From JAGXTF01 sp038317095 (GTDB lineage: Bacteria; Bacteroidota; Bacteroidia; NS11-12g; UBA955): a DNA stretch of 64,000 nucleotides. Below are positions 55,181-62,761 of the stretch, one piece after another (within the stretch, counting starts at the first letter, position 1; every line of letters starts with the position of its first letter). The notes under the pieces are model-generated. The model was not told the origin of the DNA, made no database searches, and saw only the letters and a list, made by a program, of their open reading frames with translations. Location of the stretch: the NCBI GenBank assembly GCA_038317095.1, contig JBBQBB010000007.1, positions 1 through 64,000 on the forward strand. The letters run 5' to 3'. A program made the position numbers and the translations under genes.

Positions 55181-55185
55181 TGTTA

Positions 55186-55193
55186 CAAAAGTA
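55186..55193 (-). promoter_or_regulatory. candidate -7 box of lptB
   Basis: Reads TACTTTTG on the minus strand, a perfect TAnnTTTG, 5 bp before the ATG at 55180. Confidence 0.5.
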
Positions 55194-55507
55194 CAAGGAT
55201 ATTGGGTGAATCCCCTAATTTTAGTTCAAATATTGAGTGTTGATTTAATTTAGGCCTTCTTTCAAAATGGGTTGATAAATTTATATAAATTTATATAACT
55301 TGATAGAATATAGCTAGATTCTACTAACAGTAACTATATTTATTTTGATTGAGATTGTTACAACAGTATTTTGCTAAAGCAATACAATCGATATGAAAAA
55401 AATTTGAAAACCCTCATTTTTTCAATTTCGTTTCTGCCCTGCATAAATATTGATAATTTAAATATAATTTGAAATACCTAATTCATAACAAATTAATTAT
55501 TTTTTGA
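55194..55507. other. AT-rich intergenic region
   Basis: No open frame or RNA gene is seen. The DNA is very AT-rich with short TATAAATTTATA-like repeats near 55279-55300 and a weak inverted repeat GTATTTTGC/GCAATAC near 55364-55383. It must hold the upstream part of the lptB promoter and perhaps the old promoter of the decayed gene downstream. Confidence 0.5.
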
Positions 55508-56098
55508 TGCTGCTTATTTACCCAAATTATAGGCTGCATTGATAACTGTAAAACAAAAACTTGTGCATTTGTAAATGAACCGGATATCGAGTTTCAGCGT
55601 TGCTGGAATTTTAAAAAAGGAACCTGGTGGCTTTAGATGCTTAACGGTGTTTCTAATGTAACAGACACTTGGAAAGTTGTAACCTGGCAAGTTAAATAAA
55701 ACGGACTATGTAATCCTGCCGAAGTTGGAGGTATGGATTTATGCACCAAGGGGTACTTTATAAAATTACTACATTCTAATCATAAATATTTTCGAAAGTA
55801 TCAACCTCAAGCAGATTTTACGGAACAATGGATAGCACAGTACGTGGGAAAACCTTGGTTATTGAATTATGCGAATTCCTCCCTTGGGTATACAATGCAT
55901 TGGAGAATAAATTACCAAAAATCTCAAAACGTCGAATGGAAATTAGAAAATACTACACCAATAAACGCAATAGGATCTGTAAAAAGTGGTCTTTTGCATA
56001 CCAGACATCCTGTCGATTCCGCAACACTTCCCCTTGAAAAAATATTGTCGGATATTTGGTGGGGCCGCGATATTGGGATAGTAAAGTTTTATATCTAA
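55508..56098 (+). pseudogene. decayed lipoprotein-like gene with two in-frame stops
   Basis: One frame from 55508 reads as a plausible secreted protein: IIGCIDNCKTKTCAFVNEPD, then DIEFQRCWNFKKGTWWL, a TAG (55634-55636), MLNGVSNVTDTWKVVTWQVK, a TAA (55697-55699), and NGLCNPAEVGG running into an intact 121-codon part that starts at ATG 55733 and ends WWGRDIGIVKFYI. The pieces join without any frameshift, and the final GIGIVK-like strand is common at the end of Bacteroidota lipoproteins with a GTWWxY-type start. The N-terminus is lost behind a TGA at 55505. The intact part could still be made, but it has no signal peptide. The family is not named. Confidence 0.6.
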
Positions 56099-56153
56099 GA
56101 AGGGTATAATTGGGAACTCACACAATGTCACATTGAAAAATAACAGCTAAATC

Positions 56154-56585
56154 ATGAAATATGTCTTTAGTATAATTATGGCATTTGTTGTTGCAAACAT
56201 AGCCTTTTTACAAACTTATATAGCCGAAGGAGATTCTAACAGTTTAGCTATCAAACTTTTGAGTTACGAGGACACAGCAATTGTTGGCTACTCAATTTTA
56301 AATTTATGTATTCGTGCCTTTGATACAATAGTATTTACCGATTCCATTAAAATCAACTCTTCCGGTAAATTACAAGGGCATGCATACATTATTGGTTTAA
56401 GCTTGTTGCCTGAAGATACATTGCATATTCAACTATTTGTTGAATATGATACAACAAATATACCCGTTTTACCAGTTGATTTTCATATCGAGCTACTTGA
56501 ATTTGATAGCGGTCCAATAACAAAAGGGTGTACGAATATAGGAAGAGTATATTTTACGAGTTATAAATCAATAGACATTTTGTAG
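56154..56585 (+). CDS. small secreted protein of unknown function
   Basis: A 143-residue protein. The N-terminus (MKYVFSIIMAFVVANIAFLQ) is a likely signal peptide. The mature part has alternating strands (FDTIVFTDSIKINSSGKL, HIQLFVEYDTTNIPVLPVDFHIELLEFD) as in a small beta-sandwich. No family was recognised. It lies alone in a poorly coding region next to the decayed lipoprotein gene, so it may be a young or fading gene. Confidence 0.55.
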   Translation: MKYVFSIIMAFVVANIAFLQTYIAEGDSNSLAIKLLSYEDTAIVGYSILNLCIRAFDTIVFTDSIKINSSGKLQGHAYIIGLSLLPEDTLHIQLFVEYDTTNIPVLPVDFHIELLEFDSGPITKGCTNIGRVYFTSYKSIDIL

Positions 56586-56777
56586 TTGAATGACTTTGCA
56601 AATGCAAAACACCTGCTATGAAAAAACGAAGTATGGTTAAATCATAGAATGTGTTTTACGTTTGGCAGTATTTTTTGTCTTTTTCGCAAAAAATGATGTC
56701 AAACTCCCATTAGAATTGTATTTTTTGAACAATTTAGGTCGGACTTTTGCCATTTTCGACTTATTCTTGCACCCATT

Positions 56778-57893
56778 TTGACCCCTAAAACCAAAATATG
56801 CCACCTCACTTCTGTGCATTTTGCATTGGATACCCGCATATTCTATAGGTTTTGTCTTTCCCTTTCTGGCGAATACGATGTTACACTCATTGGAGTGCAT
56901 TCGCAAAACGAACTGCGCAATGGCATCCAAATCATACCGTTTCGCAGGTTTAAAAACAAATTGCTCCGTGTTTCTTTTACTTGGCTTTTTATGTTTTTTA
57001 AAGCCATAAAAGTGAATGCAAAAATTTACCAGTTTCACGATCCGGAATTAATTCCTTGCGGACTTTTACTTAGGCTTTTTGGCAAAAAAGTAATTTTTGA
57101 TATTCATGAAAATGTAGCCGAAGATATTTTTGATAAACCTTGGATTAAAAGGAAGAAAATCCTGTTTTGGTTTTTTCAATTGTTTGAAAAACTGGCCGTA
57201 AAAAGTTTCTATATTTTTTTGGCTGAGAATTCTTATGCCGAAAGATATAAAAAACTGAATGCAAAATATTCCATTATTTTAAATTATTACAATGCCCCTT
57301 TTTTTACAAATTATGTAGAAAAAAAACGCAATTCAAACCGCATATTTTATATCGGTATTTTATTGGAATCTCGCGGATTGTTGCAAATAGCAGAAGCTCT
57401 TTATTTGTTAAAACAGAAGAATGTTGTTGTTGATTTTGATGTTGTAGGCGAACTGTACACCGATTTGGCGGCCAAATTGGATGCTTTGCCGTTTTATGAA
57501 GCAATTAGAAATCAAATGCATTTCCATGGCCGTTTACCCCTAGAAAAAGGCTATGAAATTAGTCGCCAAGCTGCTGTGGGCATGTGCATTATACACCCCA
57601 TGAAAAACAGTGTGGGCAGTTATCCCACCAAAATGTTTGAATATATGGCCATCGGTTTGCCGCAGGTTATTTCAAATTTTCCTTTGTACAAATCTGTTGT
57701 AGAGACCCATTCCTGCGGAATCTGTGTAGACCCGATGAATACGCAACAAATAGCGGATGCCATCTATAACCTATTCAGTGATCGCCAATTGGCAGAAAAA
57801 ATGGCAGAAAACGGAATGCAAGCCGCGCCTAGTTATACTTGGGACTCACAGTTTGCAAAAGTGGAGCAGGTTTATAGGGGTTTGGAAAGTTGA
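56778..57893 (+). CDS. GT4-type glycosyltransferase
   Basis: A 371-residue GT-B glycosyltransferase. The start is TTG 56778 (TPKTKICHLTSVHFALDTRIF), since the family begins right at KICHLTSVH and no ATG or GTG lies before it. The N-terminal domain has YQFHDPELIPCGLLLRLFGKKVIFDIHEN; the C-terminal donor domain has GLLQIAEALYLL, HFHGRLPLEKGYEISRQAAVGM and SYPTKMFEYMAIGLPQVISNF. The role is to add a sugar to a surface glycan or lipid-linked intermediate; donor and acceptor are unknown. No other polysaccharide genes are near, which is unusual for this family. Confidence 0.9.
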   Translation: MTPKTKICHLTSVHFALDTRIFYRFCLSLSGEYDVTLIGVHSQNELRNGIQIIPFRRFKNKLLRVSFTWLFMFFKAIKVNAKIYQFHDPELIPCGLLLRLFGKKVIFDIHENVAEDIFDKPWIKRKKILFWFFQLFEKLAVKSFYIFLAENSYAERYKKLNAKYSIILNYYNAPFFTNYVEKKRNSNRIFYIGILLESRGLLQIAEALYLLKQKNVVVDFDVVGELYTDLAAKLDALPFYEAIRNQMHFHGRLPLEKGYEISRQAAVGMCIIHPMKNSVGSYPTKMFEYMAIGLPQVISNFPLYKSVVETHSCGICVDPMNTQQIADAIYNLFSDRQLAEKMAENGMQAAPSYTWDSQFAKVEQVYRGLES

Positions 57894-58392
57894 GGGAGAT
57901 CAACTTGCTGCCGTAAAACATGAATATCCCTTGCTTTTACTTTTTTAACTTTGCGATTTTCAGACATCGCAAAATAGCCGTTATTGGCATTTTTGAAATA
58001 GGATGTTATTTTTATGAATGAAAATGTCGAAGCAACACGGGTAAAACTAAAAAACGAATTCCAACATCTCTGTTGGAACCCGTTAACCTGAACTATGAAA
58101 AAAAGCTTACTTAGAAGGATACAGAGACCTTTTGCTCCAGGGTTTTCTGCATCCTTGCCCTATTATATACGGCTTGAATAAAAAAGGTAAATGGAAAGAT
58201 TAAGTTTTTAGGTCGAAGCCCGCACACCAAGCCCACAAAGCCAACCACGCAGGCAACAAAGTTAATTTTTGCGCAGCTTGGTGGTTTTCGGTTGTGAACT
58301 TTGAGTTCTCTCTCAGTGCACTTTGTGGGCTAAATTCTAGGCCGGGAAATTATGCTCCCCCAAATTTTACACACCGTACACAATCAAAATTG
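57894..58392. other. intergenic region with inverted repeats
   Basis: No convincing gene. Two tiny frames (ATG 58015, 25 codons; ATG 58095, 28 codons) have no support. AGCCCACAAAG (58230-58240) and CTTTGTGGGCT (58321-58331) are perfect 11-bp inverted repeats 80 bp apart. Inside them AACCAC/GTGGTT (58243/58281) and CAAAGTT/AACTTTG (58255/58297) could also pair. Confidence 0.55.
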
Positions 58393-58400
58393 TACTTTCG
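58393..58400 (+). promoter_or_regulatory. candidate -7 box of the beta-helix lipoprotein gene
   Basis: TACTTTCG, one base from TAnnTTTG, 17 bp before the ATG at 58418. An AGGAG at 58410-58414 between them is one of the few Shine-Dalgarno-like strings in the window. Confidence 0.4.
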
Positions 58401-58417
58401 CAGTTCCTTAGGAGCCA

Positions 58418-59803
58418 ATGCGCATCATTCGACCCATATTGCTGCTTGCAGTTTTTGTTTTGTTTTTTGTTTCTTGCAAAAAAGACAAACTGTTTACGGG
58501 CAATACTTCGCTAAAAATTTCTGAAGACACCGTGTGGTTTGATACCATTTTTACGCGCGAGCCAGGCAGCAAGTACCCCATTTCTGTAACCAAAATGTAC
58601 AGTGTGCGCAATACCGAAAATGCACCCGTAAATGTGAGTTTTCGCCTCGGTGGTGGCAAAAACTCAAAATACCGCATTAACGTAGATGGTTTGGCTGGCC
58701 CAGAAATAAAGGACTTGGAAATACCAGCAAAAGACAGCGTTTTTGTTTTTGTGCAGTGCAGTTTGGATGCCAACAACCAACTGAATCCATTGTTAATTAT
58801 GGATAGTTTGATGTCAACCGTTAATGGCAAAGAGCAGAAAACCTATTTGGCTGCTTACGGCTGGGATGCGCATTATTTTCATTCGGTGGCCTTAGATTGC
58901 AACGAAACTTGGACCGATAAAACCAAACCTTTCGTACTCATAAATGATATTTTGGTTCAAAAAGGCTGCACTTTTACCATAAAAGAGGGCGTAAACATTT
59001 TTTGTTCTGCCCGCACCACTTTGTTTGTTGCAGGCACTCTAAAGATTGAAGGAACCGCTGCAGCACCAGTATCTTTTAGAGGGGATAAACCTGGATTTGA
59101 CACAGAGGAACTGCCCAACCAATGGGGGAGTATCTATTTTACTGTCGGAAGTTCGGGCAGTACTGTAAAATATGCAAAAATTCACAATGCCACCATTGGC
59201 ATGCGCGCAGATTCTATTCCGGTAGGCAATCCGTGGAACGTGGAAATTGAAAATACGGAGATCATGTTTTGTGGTCAAGCTTGCGTCATTGGCATTACTG
59301 CAAATATTCGCGCCATGAATTGTTTGTTTTCGCAAACGGGCTCCTATTCCTTTTTAGGATTTTTGGGTGGCAACTACGATTTTCGCCATTGCACTTTTGC
59401 AAGTTTTGTAAATTACGGTACCCGCCAAAACGGGCATTTTGCCATTACAAACACTTTGCGCGATGACAATGGAAGAATCATTAGAACCCAACCCCTAAGC
59501 TGCAATATGTACAATTCCATTATTTACGGATCTCAAGCAGAAGAGTTGTTTATCGATGATAAAGGCAGTGCGGCGTTTGTTACGGACATCAAATCCAATT
59601 TAATCAAATCGAAAACCAAATCCTTTGCAGGCAATACCTGGAATTTAGATCCCTTGTTTTTAGACACCAAACGCAATTTTGGGTTGGATACCCTGTCGCC
59701 TGCTATCGATGCAGGTATGGTTTTGTCACCAGCGATTACTATAGATATAAGAGGGAAGACCCGAAGTGGGTTGCCAGATTTGGGATGTTTTGAAAGGCAA
59801 TAA
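58418..59803 (+). CDS. beta-helix lipoprotein of unknown function
   Basis: A 461-residue protein with a lipoprotein signal ending in FFVSC (Cys20) followed by KKD. Residues about 30-130 form a strand-rich domain (ISEDTVWFDTIFTREPGS). Residues about 190-440 are a right-handed beta-helix (FTIKEGVNIFCSARTTLFVAG, WGSIYFTVGSSGSTVKYAKI, ITANIRAMNCLF and similar). It ends in the SPAIDAG and GLPDLGCFER phrases that also close beta-helix blocks of the giant protein. This build is common in surface lipoproteins of Bacteroidota and may bind polysaccharide; no enzyme site can be pointed out. Confidence 0.88.
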   Translation: MRIIRPILLLAVFVLFFVSCKKDKLFTGNTSLKISEDTVWFDTIFTREPGSKYPISVTKMYSVRNTENAPVNVSFRLGGGKNSKYRINVDGLAGPEIKDLEIPAKDSVFVFVQCSLDANNQLNPLLIMDSLMSTVNGKEQKTYLAAYGWDAHYFHSVALDCNETWTDKTKPFVLINDILVQKGCTFTIKEGVNIFCSARTTLFVAGTLKIEGTAAAPVSFRGDKPGFDTEELPNQWGSIYFTVGSSGSTVKYAKIHNATIGMRADSIPVGNPWNVEIENTEIMFCGQACVIGITANIRAMNCLFSQTGSYSFLGFLGGNYDFRHCTFASFVNYGTRQNGHFAITNTLRDDNGRIIRTQPLSCNMYNSIIYGSQAEELFIDDKGSAAFVTDIKSNLIKSKTKSFAGNTWNLDPLFLDTKRNFGLDTLSPAIDAGMVLSPAITIDIRGKTRSGLPDLGCFERQ

Positions 59804-59804
59804 A

Positions 59805-59824
59805 AAAAGGGCCGCAGCCCTTTT
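59805..59824. terminator. bidirectional intrinsic terminator
   Basis: AAAAGGGC (59805-59812) and GCCCTTTT (59817-59824) form an 8-bp stem with a CGCA loop. It separates the lipoprotein gene from the convergent DoxX-like pseudogene. Confidence 0.85.
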
Positions 59825-59841
59825 CCTTTAAATATATTTTT

Positions 59842-60225
59842 TTAAATTAATTGGTGGGTTGCCTCGTTAGCAATCACAATAGCTCCCATAGCATTAGCAG
59901 TATCTTTCACTATCATAGAAGTTTCCATCATTTTCGCCATGGCTTCTGTTGAGTACATCATGCTTGGGATATGAACACCTACAACAATGATAATAAGCAA
60001 AAGCGCCAAAAGTTAGCCTGCCAAGTTTACTTTTTTGTGGGTTACAAAAGATATACCTGCAATTATTGAGCAAATACCGCTAATGTGGTTAAGAGCCTCG
60101 GCCATAAGCCAGCCTGCAAGCATGCCCGCCATTTGGGATGCACTCATTAAATGTCGTAAGCCAAAGAAGGCCATGGTGATTGCGAATACGACACGCGCAA
60201 CGTTGGTTGGAATGAAATTTCTCAT
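59842..60225 (-). pseudogene. DoxX-like membrane protein gene with an in-frame stop
   Basis: The frame starts MRNFIPTNVARVVFAITMAFFGLRHLM and reads through three hydrophobic segments to KKVNLAG, where it meets TAA (complement of 60013-60015). The same frame goes on as LLALLLIIIVVGVHIPSMMYSTEAMAKMM and SMIVKDTANAMGAIVIANEA to a true stop at 59842-59844. The continuation supplies the fourth membrane helix and the usual KDxAxAxGAIVIA end of small DoxX-like proteins of about 130 residues. So a substitution has cut the gene at codon 71 without a frameshift. Normal members are small membrane proteins of poorly known role. A read error cannot be ruled out. Confidence 0.75.
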
Positions 60226-60284
60226 GTTTTGTTTAATGTTTCTGCATTAAACATAATCTGAATATTTGTTTAAACAAATAATAT

Positions 60285-60725
60285 TTATCTTTTGTTTTCA
60301 AAAAAGGATTTCATCAATGAGGCGCAGTCTGTTTCCATGAGGCCTTTCACGATTTCAGTTTTTTTACCCAAAAGGGCAGGGTCGGTTTTCGCAAAGCCGA
60401 ATTTGGGTTCAGATGCTCCAAAAACCACACGGTGAAATCGAGCCCATTTTATTGCACCTGCACACATAAGACAAGGTTCTATGGTTACATATAGTGTGCA
60501 TTCATCCAGATATTTTGAGTTTAGCGAGCTGGAAGCAGCGGTGATTGCAAGCATCTCTGCGTGGGCCGTAATGTCTGTCAATCGTTCTGTTTGGTTGTGT
60601 CCACGCCCTACAATTCTATTTTCTACCACCACCACTGCGCCTATGGGTACTTCGTCCTCTTCATAAGCCGCCATCGCCTCGTCTAGGGCTTTTTTCATCC
60701 AATACTCGTCGGTAAACAATTCCAC
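60285..60725 (-). CDS. tadA: tRNA adenosine(34) deaminase TadA
   Basis: Deaminates A34 to inosine in tRNA-Arg and related tRNAs. The zinc and catalytic motifs are TAHAEMLAI (HAE) and EPCLMCAGAIKWAR (PCxxC), with IGAVVVVENRIVGRGHNQ before them. GTG 60725 (ELFTDEYWMKKALDEAM) is chosen as start: it gives 146 residues, the usual size, and a CATATTTG box lies 4 bp upstream. The next ATG at 60755 would give 156 residues. The open frame runs on into the divergent bshA, which cannot be coding. Confidence 0.92.
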   Translation of the reverse strand: MELFTDEYWMKKALDEAMAAYEEDEVPIGAVVVVENRIVGRGHNQTERLTDITAHAEMLAITAASSSLNSKYLDECTLYVTIEPCLMCAGAIKWARFHRVVFGASEPKFGFAKTDPALLGKKTEIVKGLMETDCASLMKSFFENKR

Positions 60726-60729
60726 GGTA

Positions 60730-60737
60730 CAAATATG
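60730..60737 (-). promoter_or_regulatory. candidate -7 box of tadA
   Basis: CATATTTG on the minus strand, followed by TACC as at iscU, 4 bp before the GTG at 60725. One base from the consensus; it supports the GTG start. Confidence 0.35.
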
Positions 60738-60806
60738 CCGCAAATTCTGCGACATTCTGGCACAATTGCCGAATCTGCCCGATAATTGTACAAGGAGAAT
60801 CAACAA

Positions 60807-61943
60807 ATGAAAATTGGAATTGTATGTTACCCAACCTTCGGTGGAAGTGGTGTTTTGGCAACTGAGCTTGGCAAAGCTTTGGCAACCAAAGGGCATGAAG
60901 TACATTTTATCAGTTATAACCAACCTGCAAGGCTTGATTTCTTTACCGAAAACGTGTTCTACCACGAGGTAAGCATTTTAAAATACCCACTTTTTGAATA
61001 TGCGCCTTATGAAACAGCACTTGCAGGTAAAATTGTGGATATTGTGAAAACCAAGCACCTGGATGTGTTGCATGTGCACTATGCCATTCCGCATGCTTCT
61101 GCTGCACTTTTGGCAAAAATGATTTTAAAAGAGGATGGATTGCACATTCCCATCATCACCACATTGCATGGCACAGATATAACATTGGTTGGCAGAGAAG
61201 CCACCTATGAGCCTGTGGTAAGCTGGAGTATTAACAATTCAGATGCAGTTACGGCCGTTTCAGAAAGTTTGAAACGCGATACCTTGGAACATTTTCAAAT
61301 TCGCCGTGAAATAGATGTGATTCCCAATTTTATTGACTTTACCCGATTCAATAAAAAGCCCAAAGAACATTTTAAAAAGGCTATTGCGCCTAACGGTGAA
61401 AGAATATTGGTGCATACTTCCAATTTTAGAAAAGTAAAAAGGGTAGAAGATGTGATAGAGGTTTTTTGCAGGGTAAGCGCAAAAATGCCAGTGAAATTAT
61501 TGATGATTGGCGATGGTCCTGAAAGAAGCCACATTGAAAAAATGAGCCGCGAAATGGCTTGCGGCGACAAGGTTACCTTTTTAGGCAAACAGGAAGCAGT
61601 TGAAGAAATTTTGTCGGTTTGTGACTTGTTTATTCTACCCTCCGAGTCAGAAAGTTTTGGTTTGGCAGCCTTGGAAGCCATGGCTTGCGAAGTGCCTGTA
61701 ATTAGCACCAATGCAGGTGGAATACCCGAAGTAAACATTCACGGTGTAACAGGTTTTATGAGCAATGTGGGCGATGTAGACGATATGGCTGCAAATGCCT
61801 TGAAAATTTTAGAATCGGAAGAAACTTTGTTGCAGTTTAAGAAAAATGCACTGGAGCAAGCTAAAAAGTTTGATTTGGATGAAATAATCAATGATTATTT
61901 GGCAATTTATGAACGGGTTCGCCTAAAATCTTCGAGCCAATAA
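60807..61943 (+). CDS. bshA: N-acetyl-alpha-D-glucosaminyl L-malate synthase BshA
   Basis: A 378-residue GT4 enzyme that joins GlcNAc to L-malate, the first step of bacillithiol synthesis. The start ATG 60807 gives MKIGIVCYPTFGGSGVLATELG, the typical BshA opening, with AAGGAG 10 bp before it. Other marks are HFISYNQPARLD, VLHVHYAIPHASAALLAKMI, TTLHGTDITLVG, VSESLKRDT, IPNFIDFTRF and the donor motif PSESESFGLAALEAMACEVPVI. BshB and BshC genes are not in the window. It is divergent from tadA. Confidence 0.93.
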   Translation: MKIGIVCYPTFGGSGVLATELGKALATKGHEVHFISYNQPARLDFFTENVFYHEVSILKYPLFEYAPYETALAGKIVDIVKTKHLDVLHVHYAIPHASAALLAKMILKEDGLHIPIITTLHGTDITLVGREATYEPVVSWSINNSDAVTAVSESLKRDTLEHFQIRREIDVIPNFIDFTRFNKKPKEHFKKAIAPNGERILVHTSNFRKVKRVEDVIEVFCRVSAKMPVKLLMIGDGPERSHIEKMSREMACGDKVTFLGKQEAVEEILSVCDLFILPSESESFGLAALEAMACEVPVISTNAGGIPEVNIHGVTGFMSNVGDVDDMAANALKILESEETLLQFKKNALEQAKKFDLDEIINDYLAIYERVRLKSSSQ

Positions 61944-62209
61944 GTTTAGGTATGGAACCCAAAACTATATGGTTCCGACCATAAACGAATAACATTTCTG
62001 ACAGAGAACTTTGCTTTTTCAAAACCTTTTTTATGCATTTGATGACTCCATTCAAACATTAATAAAAAAAACACGTCAACAACAATGAGTTTGGCGGCAT
62101 TTTTTGCAGTTTTGCAAAAATGGTGACAAACACCCAGAAAAAAGTTAAACAAAAAAGCAATTTCAAAATGGAATGTTAGCAAGGTCCAACAACCCCTTCC
62201 CAACCCACT
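61944..62209. other. intergenic region after the sigma factor gene
   Basis: An anti-sigma gene would be expected after an ECF sigma gene of this type, but none is seen. An 85-codon frame on the minus strand has no protein-like pattern. A 6-bp hairpin TATGGT/ACCATA (61968-61983) has no T tract. Confidence 0.5.
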
Positions 62210-62722
62210 TTATCTTGGGTTTTTGGCTTGCAAATGTTCTTTCAAAAATTTAAGGGCTATTCCTATTTGGTTTTCCACCGTTTTGGGAGATATGTCCATC
62301 ACTACTGCAATTTCTTTGTAACTGAGTTCCTGCATTCTGCTCAGCAAAAACACCATTCTGCATTTGGTTGGCAGTTGATCTATAAGAAAATGAATCCTAT
62401 TTTCCGTTTCCCGGCTTTGCAAATGATCGGAAATCAGGGCATCCTGACTGGCAATGGGAAATTCATCAGGCATTTCAGAAAACTGCAATTTTGCCTTTTT
62501 GATGTGGTTCAGACATTTGTTTTTAACCCCGGTAAATAAATAGTTTTTTAAAGAATCATCAAATGCGAGTTGGTCTTTGCGGTCCCAAATGGCAACGAAC
62601 ATATCCTGCACAATCTCCTCCGCATCCGACCGGTTGTTTACTATGCCCATAGCGAAATAGACCAAGCCTGGCCTAAAACGCCTAAACAACAATTCAAAGT
62701 CAGCTTGTGTATTCTTTACCAC
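62210..62722 (-). CDS. ECF-type RNA polymerase sigma factor
   Basis: A 170-residue sigma-70 family protein of the ECF type that is expanded in Bacteroidota. Region 2 is FELLFRRFRPGLVYFAMGIVNN ... AEEIVQDMFVAIWDRKDQL; region 4 is LPTKCRMVFLLSRMQELSYKEIAVVMDISPKTVENQI. The start is GTG 62722, 10 bp after a perfect -7 box. Members usually sit before a FecR anti-sigma and a SusC/TonB receptor gene; neither is present here, so it may be an orphan regulator. Its targets are unknown. Confidence 0.93.
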   Translation of the reverse strand: MVKNTQADFELLFRRFRPGLVYFAMGIVNNRSDAEEIVQDMFVAIWDRKDQLAFDDSLKNYLFTGVKNKCLNHIKKAKLQFSEMPDEFPIASQDALISDHLQSRETENRIHFLIDQLPTKCRMVFLLSRMQELSYKEIAVVMDISPKTVENQIGIALKFLKEHLQAKNPR

Positions 62723-62732
62723 CGAGTTGGCG

Positions 62733-62740
62733 CAAAAATA
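62733..62740 (-). promoter_or_regulatory. candidate -7 box of the sigma factor gene
   Basis: Reads TATTTTTG on the minus strand, a perfect TAnnTTTG, 10 bp before the GTG at 62722 and inside the short gap to recQ. Confidence 0.45.
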
Positions 62741-62761
62741 AGGTTTAAATCAAAGAAGCTA

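Noticed and set aside
55194..55507. Search for tRNA or small RNA in the long AT-rich gap
   Set aside because: No cloverleaf, T-loop string or terminator-backed hairpin could be found by eye.
56637..57038. 133-codon frame on the minus strand
   Set aside because: It overlaps the start of the GT4 glycosyltransferase, which has clear family motifs on the other strand; the minus product is Lys-rich and without pattern.
60726..60965. Longer N-terminus of TadA
   Set aside because: It would run through the tadA-bshA promoter region and into the bshA gene; family length supports a start at 60725 or 60755.
61946..62203. 85-codon minus-strand frame after the sigma gene, considered as a small anti-sigma factor
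   Set aside because: It has no FecR or zinc anti-sigma motif, starts with unlikely text and is probably chance.
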